A program made the position numbers and the translations under genes. The notes below the pieces were generated by a model. That model saw nothing but the letters and a program-made list of their open reading frames with translations, made no database searches and was not told the DNA's origin. 64,000 nt of DNA from an uncultured Bacteroidales bacterium (lineage in GTDB: Bacteria > Bacteroidota > Bacteroidia > Bacteroidales > UBA932): assembly GCA_949294195.1 (NCBI GenBank), contig CASFGK010000028.1, forward strand, positions 1 to 64,000, given 5' to 3'. Below are positions 8,098 to 16,102 of this stretch, piece after piece (the stretch's first letter is position 1; each line of letters begins with the position of its first letter).

Positions 8098-11070
8098 CTA
8101 TCTGCGTGGAGGTCCCATAGGGCCACGTCCAGGTCCTCCGCCTGGTCCGCCGAATGTACCGAACCTGTATGTCAGTGACAGGATGATATATCTTCCAAGC
8201 GTATTGTTCCTGGTTTCAAGGTGATAGTTGGAAGCATCTGACACAGAAAGATTCTTGGACTGGTTCAGGATATCGTATGCCTTGAGGGCAAGCGTGAACT
8301 TGTCCTTGAACAGCAGTTTTGAAATCTCGGCATTGAGCACGAATTCATCCTCCTGCGGAGTGGTATATCCGTTATACCAGTTGTAGTCAAGGTCTGTATC
8401 CAGGCCGAATCCTTTAGGCAAAGTCCAGTTCATGGAAAAATCCACCTGGTTGTTCCATGTGGCTTTCTGGTTTGACGAAGTAATTGTATACCAAGATTTT
8501 GAATATCTTGTTCTTCCTCCTATATTCAATTCTACAAGATCGCTTCTGAACGTGAACCTGAGACGCTGGGTAAAATTCACAGTCTGGGTCCTGTTCCTTG
8601 TGAACATCTCGGAACCCATATCTTCAAAATCCACATGGAATCTGTCATAGTCGAATTCAGCCGTTTCCGGATCATAGTAGTCCCCGGTATCGAATGCGCC
8701 TGTCTTGCCGATAAATGAAGATGACTCATTGTAACGGGCATAAGTCATGGAAAATACCGAAAACTTGGAATTCCTTCCGAACGGACTGTTAACCATCACT
8801 CTGGCATCGACAGAGCCCGATCCCGGACCGTTCACCGGAATGGAATACTGGGCACCGTTCTCGTCGTACCACTGCGCATTCACGATTCCGTCCTGCACTA
8901 TGCTGCCTCCGAAGCGTCCATGGACAGATGTGAATGTGTCCTTGTTGGTATAGCCGAACATACCTCTTATGTTATGGTTGAAATACGGTATCAGATAAGG
9001 ATTTCCGAGAGATACATTCAAAGGGTCGGAATTGTCGGGAACAGGCATCAGCTGTGATGTAGACGGCTGGGATGAACGGCCGAAATAGAACAGCCGGACC
9101 ATGGTGTTGTCATTGATATCATAGCTGAACATGGCTTCAGGAGACCAGTTGAGGACCTTGCTGTCATATTCTTCTCCGTTGGTCTCATTATATGTGTTTG
9201 TCGGACGGACTGAAGCTCCAAGCTGTGCCCTGAGTTTGTTCTTCTGGTACATGAAATTCAGACCGGCGCTCTGGTTTATGTATCTGTTGAGGATATTGTT
9301 GGAATAGGTGTCATCATAGACTTCTCCTGTCCTGTTATAGGTCATACTGCCGTTCACCCTGTCCAAAGCATAGCCTTCTCCGCTGTTGTAAGTATCCTTG
9401 AGTGACTTGCTTATGTTATAACTGAATGAGTAGTTGGCTTCCAGAAAGAAGTCATGACCGAGAGGCTCTGTATAAACAAACCTAGCAGAAAATGAGGAAC
9501 TTCTGGAGTTCTGGTCGTATCTCTGGTTTATTATTGAATCCTGAGGAGAGTCGAACTCGTCAAATGTAGTAGTAAGCGACTGGTTGAGTCCCTCAAGTAC
9601 ATTGTTGCTGAAATTGTAGTTGAGCATCGCTGACAAAGTTCGTCCGGGCTTCCCGAGTCTCTGCCTGAAAAGAAGGAATCCGCTTGCTGTCCAGTTTTTG
9701 TTGAAACCCGAATTGCTGTTAAAACCCAGATTGGTAGTGTCGGTGTCCTCCCCTCTCTGACTCAGAGTCAGGAAATCCGAATATTCAGTAAAGTCTCCTG
9801 TTCCGAAATTGAATCTCGGCTCGAAAAGAATGGATGTATTTTCAGAAAACTTATGGTCGATCCTGACACCGAAACGGTGTCCCTGGCTGTTGGATATGTT
9901 ATATCCGTTGTTGTCGTATATCAGCGAACTTCCGTCATCCATATATGTTGTCCTGGAGCTCTGTTCTTCGACATACCGTCTGGAACCGCCGTACATATAG
10001 TTGGCATTGAGCTCCATCTTGTCGTCGAACAGGTCAAATGCGCCGTTGGCTCCTCCCATCCATGATGTCGTAATTCCGTTGCGGCCCCATCCTCCTATTC
10101 CACGTCCCATTCCCCTGGCACCTCTCATAGTCTGCATCATACTTGATGACATGTCGTTGAAGCCTCGGTTGTTGGTATTGTTGGCGTTGAGGATTATACT
10201 TATCTGGCTTTTCTTCGTAAAGCGGCCTATCATTCCTGCTCCCTGATATCTCCACCCGTCTTCGCCAGGATTAAGTCCGTCAGTATAATAGCCCTTATCC
10301 GGCATATCATGTCCGCCTCCTGCCATCAGGTTCCCGAACCAGCCGTCCATCATTCCAGGCTTGATGGAGAGGTCGATGACATGCTCTTCATCACCGTCGT
10401 CTATCCCGGTGAACTCCGCCTGCTCGGATTTCTTCTCCACCACCTTGATCTTGTTTATTATCTTGGCCGGAATGTTTTTTGTCGCCATCTGCGGATCATC
10501 CAGGAAAAATTCCTTGCCGTCAATCATGATCTTTGTGATGGTTTCTCCGTTAGCTGTTATAGTACCGTCGGAATCCACCTCCACTCCCGGAAGCTTTTTC
10601 AGCAGCTCCTCCAGCATGTCGTTATCCGTAGTCTTGAATGAGGACGCACTGTATTCAATGGTATCCTTCTTGACGATAATAGGATTACCGACAGCTTCTA
10701 CTGTAGCGGCTTCCAGCACTTCATTATCCTGATCCATCTTTACCGTACCCAGATCGACGGTCTTGTCTATTGAAAGCTCCCGGGAAAAGGATTTGTAGCC
10801 GAGCAGATCTGCCCGCAACGTATAGTTTCCTTTCGGAAGCGGAGTCAGAACGGCTGTACCGGACTCGTCACTCAGAACATATTTCAGGGGCTTGCTTCCG
10901 CCTTTTGCCGTAAGGGAAACGGTAGCGAAAGAGACCGGCTCTCCGGTCTTTGCATCAGAAAGCTTCACTTTAAGAGTGAACCCGGACTGGGCTGATGCAG
11001 AAATGAACATCAATAAAAAAACAATAGATAACGTACATTTGTGGAGAATGATTCTCACTGATTTTTCCAT
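8098..11070 (-). CDS. TonB-dependent-type outer-membrane beta-barrel protein with Gly/Pro-rich tail
   Basis: A 990-residue outer-membrane protein. In order: a signal peptide (to about SASAQ, residue 28); a carboxypeptidase-regulatory-like beta-sandwich (KLSDAKTGEPVSFATVSLT...); a plug-like domain (LEELLKKLPGVEVDSDGTIT, then IMIDGKEFF); and a long barrel with alternating aromatic strands. It fits the OMP_b-brl_3/TonB-receptor-like group abundant in Bacteroidota. There is no adjacent SusD-like gene, so it is not a glycan utilisation pair. The chain continues past the expected terminal strand (SLTYRFG) with a tail of ~20 residues made of Gly, Pro and Arg, and a second Gly/Arg/Met-rich patch lies near residues 310-335. 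It lies 83 bp after ruvC. The substrate is unknown. Confidence 0.88.
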   Translation of the reverse strand: MEKSVRIILHKCTLSIVFLLMFISASAQSGFTLKVKLSDAKTGEPVSFATVSLTAKGGSKPLKYVLSDESGTAVLTPLPKGNYTLRADLLGYKSFSRELSIDKTVDLGTVKMDQDNEVLEAATVEAVGNPIIVKKDTIEYSASSFKTTDNDMLEELLKKLPGVEVDSDGTITANGETITKIMIDGKEFFLDDPQMATKNIPAKIINKIKVVEKKSEQAEFTGIDDGDEEHVIDLSIKPGMMDGWFGNLMAGGGHDMPDKGYYTDGLNPGEDGWRYQGAGMIGRFTKKSQISIILNANNTNNRGFNDMSSSMMQTMRGARGMGRGIGGWGRNGITTSWMGGANGAFDLFDDKMELNANYMYGGSRRYVEEQSSRTTYMDDGSSLIYDNNGYNISNSQGHRFGVRIDHKFSENTSILFEPRFNFGTGDFTEYSDFLTLSQRGEDTDTTNLGFNSNSGFNKNWTASGFLLFRQRLGKPGRTLSAMLNYNFSNNVLEGLNQSLTTTFDEFDSPQDSIINQRYDQNSRSSSFSARFVYTEPLGHDFFLEANYSFSYNISKSLKDTYNSGEGYALDRVNGSMTYNRTGEVYDDTYSNNILNRYINQSAGLNFMYQKNKLRAQLGASVRPTNTYNETNGEEYDSKVLNWSPEAMFSYDINDNTMVRLFYFGRSSQPSTSQLMPVPDNSDPLNVSLGNPYLIPYFNHNIRGMFGYTNKDTFTSVHGRFGGSIVQDGIVNAQWYDENGAQYSIPVNGPGSGSVDARVMVNSPFGRNSKFSVFSMTYARYNESSSFIGKTGAFDTGDYYDPETAEFDYDRFHVDFEDMGSEMFTRNRTQTVNFTQRLRFTFRSDLVELNIGGRTRYSKSWYTITSSNQKATWNNQVDFSMNWTLPKGFGLDTDLDYNWYNGYTTPQEDEFVLNAEISKLLFKDKFTLALKAYDILNQSKNLSVSDASNYHLETRNNTLGRYIILSLTYRFGTFGGPGGGPGRGPMGPPRR

Positions 11071-11153
11071 TTGTCAATCCGTTTTATTTTTTCAAGCAAC
11101 AAAAAAACCGAAATTTTAGACACGTGTAACAGGAACAAGTTTAATCATACCTG

Positions 11154-11717
11154 CTATTTTTTTATTCTTTCCGGATTCTCTTCGATGAATTTCTTCCAAC
11201 CGAGGGATGTCTTAATCTCAGCCAGGGGACTAATAAGCTGATAATAATGACACAGCGCTATCGCTACCGCATCTGATGCATCCAGATGTTCAGGAGTAAA
11301 ATCTATATTCAAAAGACGGCATATCATATTGCATACCTGCTCCTTTGAAGCCGAGCCTGTTCCTGTGATAGCGACTTTTGCTTTTCTCGGCGCGTATTCA
11401 TGAACCGGTATACCCCGATGCAGTGCGGCCGTTATGGCCGCTCCCTGCGCTCTGCCGAGTTTCAGCATAACCTGAGGATTTTTCCCGTAAAAAGGAGACT
11501 CGACAGACACGTAGTCAGGACGATACTGATCCATTATGCGGCCTATGCCTGTAAATATCATATCCAGCTTTATGAACGGATCTTTTTCTTTCCTCAAGTC
11601 AAGCGTTCCCATGATCCTGTATTCAGGACCTTTGTTTCCTACAGCAATAACCCCGTAACCAAGAATATTGGTTCCGGGGTCTATGCCCATAATCGTTTTG
11701 CCGAAATACCGGTTCAT
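11154..11717 (-). CDS. ruvC: Crossover junction endodeoxyribonuclease RuvC
   Basis: A 187-residue Holliday-junction resolvase that cuts junctions made by RecA and moved by RuvAB. The RNase H-like fold carries the acidic residues in GIDPGTNILGYG (first Asp), VSVESPF (Glu) and HLDASDAVAIA (two Asp). Its start overlaps the serS stop by one base (TGATG on the minus strand), so translation is coupled to serS. Length and motifs are normal. Confidence 0.96.
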   Translation of the reverse strand: MNRYFGKTIMGIDPGTNILGYGVIAVGNKGPEYRIMGTLDLRKEKDPFIKLDMIFTGIGRIMDQYRPDYVSVESPFYGKNPQVMLKLGRAQGAAITAALHRGIPVHEYAPRKAKVAITGTGSASKEQVCNMICRLLNIDFTPEHLDASDAVAIALCHYYQLISPLAEIKTSLGWKKFIEENPERIKK

Positions 11718-12985
11718 CAGATTATATCAAATCCTGTATAAGGACGCAACGCCTCAGGGATGATGATATGCCCGTCTTTCTGACAATCCTCAAGCAAAGC
11801 TGCGACTACACGCGGAAGAGCAAGCGAACTGCCGTTCAAAGTGTGAGCCAACTGAGTCTTGCCGTCAGAATCTTTATATCTAAGTTTCAACCTGTTGGCC
11901 TGATATGACTCGAAGTTTGACACTGAACTTATTTCAAGCCATCTGCCCTGGGCTGCAGAATATACTTCAAAATCATAGGTAATTGCCGAAGTGAAGCTGA
12001 GGTCTCCTCCGCAAAGCCTGAGAATCCTGTACGGAAGTCCGAGTTTGTTCACAATCCCTTCTACATGCGCCACCATGTCGTCAAGTGCAGCATAGGAATT
12101 CTCCGGTTTCTCTATTCTCACAATCTCGACTTTGTCAAACTGATGGAGTCTGTTAAGTCCGCGGACATCTTTTCCATATGATCCGGCCTCCCTGCGGAAG
12201 CACGGCGTATAAGCAGTCATCTTTACCGGAAAATCATTTTCACTCAGAATGACATCCCTGTAAATATTCGTAACAGGGACTTCTGCTGTAGGAACCAGAT
12301 AGAAATTGTCCAGATTTGCATGATACATCTGCCCTTCCTTGTCAGGAAGCTGGCCGGTGCCGAATCCGGAAGCTTCGTTGACCATGACAGGAGGTTCTAT
12401 TTCAAGATAGCCTGCTCTGGTATTGATATCCAGAAACATATTTATGAGAGCCCTCTGAAGCCGCGCTCCTTTTCCTTTATATACAGGGAATCCCGCTCCG
12501 GTCAGTTTCACTCCCAGATCGAAATCTATGATGTCGAGTTTTCTGGCAAGCTCCCAATGAGGAAGCGCTTCAGATCCAAGCTGAGGAATCTCTCCGCCCA
12601 TTTTCACGACAAGGTTGTCGTTTGAATCCTTTCCTTCCGGCACAAGGTCGCAAGGGATATTCGGAAGAAGCACTATAAGGGACATAAGTTCCTCGTGGTT
12701 CTTGTCTGAAGCGGTCTCGAGTTCCCTGGAATGTTCTTTCAAGGATGCGACTTCACTTTTTGCCTTGTCAGCCTCTTCCTTATTGCCTTCTTTCATGAGG
12801 GAACCTATCAGGGCGGCCTTCTGTTTCTGCTCGGCAAGACATGAATCAAGCTCTTTCTGCAGCTCTCTGCGGTTCTTGTCGAGAGCAACAATCTTTCCAA
12901 CTATTTCACGAGCATCGAAATGCTTGACTGCCAGTTTTCTGATCACATATTCCGGATCTTCGCGCAGCAATTTGAGTGTAAGCAT
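11717..12985 (-). CDS. serS: Serine-tRNA ligase
   Basis: A 422-residue class II aminoacyl-tRNA synthetase charging tRNA-Ser. The N-terminal ~110 residues form the long coiled-coil tRNA arm (DKNRRELQKELDSCLAEQKQK and following). Motif 1 lies near LINMFLDIN, motif 2 at TPCFRREAGSYG, and motif 3 at LNGSSLALPRVVAALLE. It lies downstream of rpmA, separated by a terminator, and overlaps ruvC. Confidence 0.97.
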   Translation of the reverse strand: MLTLKLLREDPEYVIRKLAVKHFDAREIVGKIVALDKNRRELQKELDSCLAEQKQKAALIGSLMKEGNKEEADKAKSEVASLKEHSRELETASDKNHEELMSLIVLLPNIPCDLVPEGKDSNDNLVVKMGGEIPQLGSEALPHWELARKLDIIDFDLGVKLTGAGFPVYKGKGARLQRALINMFLDINTRAGYLEIEPPVMVNEASGFGTGQLPDKEGQMYHANLDNFYLVPTAEVPVTNIYRDVILSENDFPVKMTAYTPCFRREAGSYGKDVRGLNRLHQFDKVEIVRIEKPENSYAALDDMVAHVEGIVNKLGLPYRILRLCGGDLSFTSAITYDFEVYSAAQGRWLEISSVSNFESYQANRLKLRYKDSDGKTQLAHTLNGSSLALPRVVAALLEDCQKDGHIIIPEALRPYTGFDII

Positions 12986-13014
12986 GATATATGATGTTTT
13001 TCTATTTCCAGATT

Positions 13015-13059
13015 AAAAAACGAAGAGGGCTGAACTCACCCGGAGCTGCAGTCCTCTTC
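13015..13059 (-). terminator. Terminator after rplU-rpmA
   Basis: On the minus strand GAAGAGGACTG (13059-13049) pairs with CAGCCCTCTTC (13032-13022) with one mismatch. A G and six U (13020-13015) follow. It separates the ribosomal protein pair from serS. Confidence 0.8.
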
Positions 13060-13082
13060 TTGATTTCATAAATCCCCGAGTC

Positions 13083-13343
13083 CTAGTTCTCAAACGGAAC
13101 AACCGAGACAAAGGATTTGTTTTCAGCTTTCTTGCAGAATGTAACTGTGCCGTCTACAAGTGCATACAGAGTATGATCCCTTCCCATTCCTACATTTGCA
13201 CCCGGATTGTGGACAGTACCTCTCTGACGCACAAGGATATTACCGGCTTTAACTATCTGACCGCCGAACTTCTTGAGACCAAGACGTTTGCTATGTGATT
13301 CACGACCGTTCTTGGAACTACCGACGCCTTTTTTATGTGCCAT
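13083..13343 (-). CDS. rpmA: Large ribosomal subunit protein bL27
   Basis: An 86-residue protein of the 50S subunit whose N-terminus reaches the peptidyl-transferase centre. The sequence begins [20 protein letters not shown] and continues with VRQRGT and [16 protein letters not shown] segments, all diagnostic. There is no extra N-terminal peptide to be cleaved, unlike in Firmicutes. A clear Shine-Dalgarno-like GGAGG (13357-13353) lies 9 nt before the ATG. It follows rplU by 25 bp in the usual order. Confidence 0.97.
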   Translation of the reverse strand: MAHKKGVGSSKNGRESHSKRLGLKKFGGQIVKAGNILVRQRGTVHNPGANVGMGRDHTLYALVDGTVTFCKKAENKSFVSVVPFEN

Positions 13344-13368
13344 AATCTATTTCCTCCTCTAAACTTAA

Positions 13369-13680
13369 TTAAGCGATCTCGTTGATCTGAAGTTTTGTCA
13401 AATCCTGACGGTGTCCAGTCAGTTTCTGGTATCCTTTACGACGTTTCTTCTTGAAGACCAGAACTTTCTTTCCCCTGCAAGTGTCATCGAGTACAGTAGC
13501 CTTGACAACAGCTCCCTCAACATACGGAGCGCCAACCTTTACAGTGCCGTCTGCATCTACCAGAAGCACTTTGTCAAACTCAACAGCAGCACCTTTCTCA
13601 GCCGGAAGACGGTTGACAAAGATTTCCATACCAGCCTCTACTTTGAACTGGTGTCCTGCAATATCTACAATTGCGTACAT
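13369..13680 (-). CDS. rplU: Large ribosomal subunit protein bL21
   Basis: A 103-residue 50S subunit protein binding 23S rRNA. It begins [17 protein letters not shown] and contains the basic [21 protein letters not shown] segment of the family. It is the first gene of the rplU-rpmA operon, transcribed from a strong promoter ~95 bp upstream with an AT-rich leader hairpin just before the start codon. Confidence 0.97.
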   Translation of the reverse strand: MYAIVDIAGHQFKVEAGMEIFVNRLPAEKGAAVEFDKVLLVDADGTVKVGAPYVEGAVVKATVLDDTCRGKKVLVFKKKRRKGYQKLTGHRQDLTKLQINEIA

Positions 13681-13709
13681 AAAAATAAAAAAACTTTTAT
13701 AAGTTTCGA
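13681..13709 (-). promoter_or_regulatory. AT-rich leader hairpin with U-tract before rplU
   Basis: On the minus strand AAACTT (13706-13701) and AAGTTT (13696-13691) form a 6-bp stem with a 4-nt loop. A U-rich tract then reaches the rplU ATG. Position and shape resemble a weak attenuator or simply an unstructured A/U-rich ribosome entry region. Whether it regulates is not shown by sequence. Confidence 0.3.
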
Positions 13710-13775
13710 CTGCAAGCGGACACTTAAGTGACTCTTTATCAATAGCTTGACAGCCCTATACATATTCACGAGGTG

Positions 13776-13806
13776 CAAAGATAGCATTTTTCCCGTTATC
13801 CGCAAA
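13776..13806 (-). promoter_or_regulatory. Promoter of rplU-rpmA
   Basis: On the minus strand TTTG (13806-13803), a 19-bp spacer, then TATCTTTG (13783-13776). The predicted start near 13769 leaves a leader of about 90 nt. Confidence 0.8.
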
Positions 13807-13880
13807 ATAATTTTCCCGGTTCATCATGAAAAACAGTTCTGAATTTGCATCATGGCGTGATAATGAATTTTTCTTTTTAG

Positions 13881-13888
13881 TATTTTTG
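13881..13888 (+). promoter_or_regulatory. -7 element upstream of the ATPase gene
   Basis: TATTTTTG fits TAnnTTTG and lies 30 bp before the ATPase ATG. No -33 box is seen at 18-19 bp. Confidence 0.4.
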
Positions 13889-13918
13889 CATGTTCTCTAA
13901 CTTACTTAGTTTGCCAGA

Positions 13919-15079
13919 ATGGATACCAAATTCATTTACAGCACATATGTCACGGGACGTAATTTCATCGGGAGGAAAGCGGAATGCAATTCTTTGGGCA
14001 ACCTGCTCAGAAACAATGAAAACGTCGTAATATATGAACCGCCGAAATCCGGAAAGCAGTCTCTTGTACAGCAGACCCTTTTCAACATGCACATTACAGG
14101 GGAACAGTTCGCAGTCTGCCAGACAAGTCTTTTCAACAAGCGGAATATCCGATCGTTCCTTACAGGACTCGGTACTGCCGCAATACGGTCATGTTACTCG
14201 ACTCCGTCCGAATACGAGGATGCAATAAGGAAATTCCTGGACGGGACACATTTCATATTTGACAGGGAACGCTTTTCAGGATATGACGAAATAGTCTGCA
14301 TGGAAGAAGAGCCCGACGGGAACGACATGGAAAGAATGCTGCGGCTCCCATGTTTGCTGTCAAAAGAGTTGGGAACAAAAATGATAGTCATTATCAGCGA
14401 GTTCCAGAACCTTATGGAAGACCCTTCCTATGAAACAGTTTTCGGAATATTGAAAGACGCTCTGGAAGAGAATACCGGAGCGGAGGGTCCTGGATGCTGC
14501 TTTGTTTTCAGCGGGTCCAGAGTCAATGCCATGAAATACATCTTTGAAGAATACAAGTATTTCCACAGGCTCGCAGTACACATCCCGCTTCATCCCATCG
14601 ACGAGAGAGAGATTGCAGAGCATGTATTGCGGGGATTCCAAAGCAGCGGGAAAGTAATCGGGCAGGATATGATTTCCCAGTCATGCAGGCTGTTCAGAGG
14701 AAACATGTGGTACATCAACCAATACATGGACATCTGCGACTCCATCACAAAGGGATACATCAATGAAGGTATCCTGATAGAAGCCCTTCGCATGATGCTT
14801 TCCGTACACGAAGCCAGATTCATGAGGATAATGGACAGCCTGACAGGACATCAGACAAGTCTTCTCAAAGCAATAATGGACGGCGTGGTAAAATTCAGCG
14901 CCTCGGATGTCATAGACAAATATTCACTCAACTCGTCAGCAAATGTAAGGAGAGTCAAGGATGCGCTCAGGAAAAAGGAGATCATAACTTTTACCGAACG
15001 GGACGAGCCTGTCATCTTGGACCCGCTTTTCGAATACTGGCTGGGGAAATATTATTTTGAAATTCCAGGATTACAATAA
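13919..15079 (+). CDS. AAA-type ATPase with degenerate Walker motifs
   Basis: A 386-residue soluble protein of a family I recall as common in Bacteroidales but without assigned function. Residues ~15-230 form an AAA/STAND-like P-loop domain. The Walker A is EPPKSGKQS (residues 40-48), lacking the usual first glycine. The Walker B strand MIVIIS ends in Ser160-Glu161 instead of Asp-Glu. The C-terminal ~90 residues look like a winged helix (SASDVIDKYSLNSSANVRRVKDALRKKEII) followed by a short all-alpha end, as in archaeal-type ATPases. It is 9 bp upstream of the sirtuin gene and probably cotranscribed with it. ATP binding is plausible and hydrolysis doubtful. Confidence 0.8.
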   Translation: MDTKFIYSTYVTGRNFIGRKAECNSLGNLLRNNENVVIYEPPKSGKQSLVQQTLFNMHITGEQFAVCQTSLFNKRNIRSFLTGLGTAAIRSCYSTPSEYEDAIRKFLDGTHFIFDRERFSGYDEIVCMEEEPDGNDMERMLRLPCLLSKELGTKMIVIISEFQNLMEDPSYETVFGILKDALEENTGAEGPGCCFVFSGSRVNAMKYIFEEYKYFHRLAVHIPLHPIDEREIAEHVLRGFQSSGKVIGQDMISQSCRLFRGNMWYINQYMDICDSITKGYINEGILIEALRMMLSVHEARFMRIMDSLTGHQTSLLKAIMDGVVKFSASDVIDKYSLNSSANVRRVKDALRKKEIITFTERDEPVILDPLFEYWLGKYYFEIPGLQ

Positions 15080-15088
15080 ATTGCAGCA

Positions 15089-15802
15089 ATGGGAAAGAAA
15101 AAGATAGCAGTGCTCACCGGAGCAGGTGTAAGCGCCGAAAGCGGAATCAGCACTTTCAGGGACAGTAACGGGCTGTGGGAAAACTACAATGTGGAGGATG
15201 TGGCATCCATAGACGGATGGTACAGAAATCCCGGGCTCATGCTGGACTTCTACAACGCACGCAGGGCCCAGCTTGCGACAGTGAAACCGAATGAGGCACA
15301 CCGTCTGATTGCATCTCTCGAGGACAGCTATGATGTCACTGTCATTACGCAGAATGTCGACAACCTTCATGAAAGGGCAGGCAGCACGCGTATCATCCAT
15401 CTGCACGGAGAGCTGACCAAAGTCCGTCCTGAAAACACCTGCAATGAAAGGGACGGCTTTTCCGAAAAAGATGTCATCGACATAAGATATGATGAAATAC
15501 ATCTTGGTGACAAAGCTCCCGGAGGAGCACAGCTGAGACCCCATATAGTATGGTTCGGAGAAGCAGTTCCGAAAATCGAAAAGGCGATAGATGCAGTGGA
15601 AAAAGCAGACATCATGCTGATAGTCGGAACATCACTGCAGGTTTATCCGGCAGCCGGGCTTTACAGGTTTGCCGGCCCGGACATACCTATATATATTATA
15701 GATCCGAAAGATGTACCGGTAAAGGATTCCAGAATCATCCACATCAAGGACGTGGCGACAAAAGGTATGGCAACATTCAAAAATATTTTGAATGTAAAAT
15801 AA
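15089..15802 (+). CDS. cobB: Class III sirtuin, NAD-dependent protein deacylase
   Basis: A 237-residue Sir2-family enzyme that removes acyl groups from lysines using NAD+. It shows GAGVSAESGISTFRD (NAD binding), TQNVDNLH (87-94) and HLHGEL with catalytic His106. Tyr55 and Arg58 in FYNARR match the pair that binds succinyl or malonyl groups in CobB and SIRT5, so desuccinylase/demalonylase activity is likely. The small zinc module is degenerate: only one cysteine is seen between residues 110 and 150, where four are usual. Bacteroidota homologues often lack these cysteines. It follows the ATPase gene by 9 bp, and the rpsU promoter overlaps its 3' end. Confidence 0.93.
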   Translation: MGKKKIAVLTGAGVSAESGISTFRDSNGLWENYNVEDVASIDGWYRNPGLMLDFYNARRAQLATVKPNEAHRLIASLEDSYDVTVITQNVDNLHERAGSTRIIHLHGELTKVRPENTCNERDGFSEKDVIDIRYDEIHLGDKAPGGAQLRPHIVWFGEAVPKIEKAIDAVEKADIMLIVGTSLQVYPAAGLYRFAGPDIPIYIIDPKDVPVKDSRIIHIKDVATKGMATFKNILNVK

Positions 15803-15816
15803 TTTGACTACCTTTG
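15787..15816 (+). promoter_or_regulatory. rpsU promoter
   Basis: TTTG (15787-15790), an 18-bp spacer and TACCTTTG (15809-15816) form a near-perfect Bacteroidota promoter. The -33 box lies inside the end of the sirtuin gene. Transcription should begin near 15823, just before the Shine-Dalgarno sequence. Confidence 0.85.
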
Positions 15817-15828
15817 CACCCGCAAATA

Positions 15829-15838
15829 AAAGGAGGTG
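15829..15838 (+). promoter_or_regulatory. Extended Shine-Dalgarno sequence of rpsU
   Basis: AAAGGAGGTG is complementary over 10 nt to the 3' end of 16S rRNA and lies 8 nt before the rpsU ATG. Most genes in this window have at most a GGAGG core. The site decides the start at 15847 over an in-frame ATG at 15814. Confidence 0.85.
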
Positions 15839-15846
15839 ATTTAGCG

Positions 15847-16041
15847 ATGATTATAGTACCAGTAAAAGAAGGCGAGAACATAGAGAAGGCTCTCAAGAAA
15901 TTCAAGAGGAAATTTGAGAAAACCGGCGCTATCCGTGAGCTCCGCGCAAGAAAAGCTTTCGTAAAACCGTCAGTAAAAAGAAGAGAGGAAATCAAAAAAG
16001 CCATCTATGTACAGCATATGCAGCTGACAGACGAGCAGTAA
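15847..16041 (+). CDS. rpsU: Small ribosomal subunit protein bS21
   Basis: A 64-residue 30S subunit protein, MIIVPVKEGENIEKALKKFK at the start and a basic helical body (RELRARKAFVKPSVKRREEIKKA). In Bacteroidota ribosomes bS21 is reported to help hide the anti-Shine-Dalgarno sequence, which fits the exceptional Shine-Dalgarno sequence of this gene and suggests autoregulation. It has its own promoter and terminator, so it is a single-gene unit. Confidence 0.97.
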   Translation: MIIVPVKEGENIEKALKKFKRKFEKTGAIRELRARKAFVKPSVKRREEIKKAIYVQHMQLTDEQ

Positions 16042-16065
16042 TTCATCTCCGACAAAGAGACATTT

Positions 16066-16102
16066 ACAGACTGTCCTTATTCAAGGCCAGTCTGTTTTTT
16101 TT
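16066..16102 (+). terminator. rpsU terminator
   Basis: ACAGACTG (16066-16073) pairs perfectly with CAGTCTGT (16088-16095), followed by a run of T to 16102. It ends at the stop codon of the convergent hydrolase gene. Confidence 0.85.

Noticed and set aside
8098..11070. Large outer-membrane protein as a SusC of a glycan utilisation locus
   Set aside because: No SusD-like lipoprotein, hybrid sensor or glycosidase is adjacent; neighbours are ruvC and an EamA transporter.
13919..15802. ATPase plus Sir2 as an anti-phage defence system
   Set aside because: The sirtuin is a stand-alone 237-residue deacylase with class III substrate residues, not a defence-type Sir2 fusion, and the surroundings are core ribosomal and repair genes without mobile elements.
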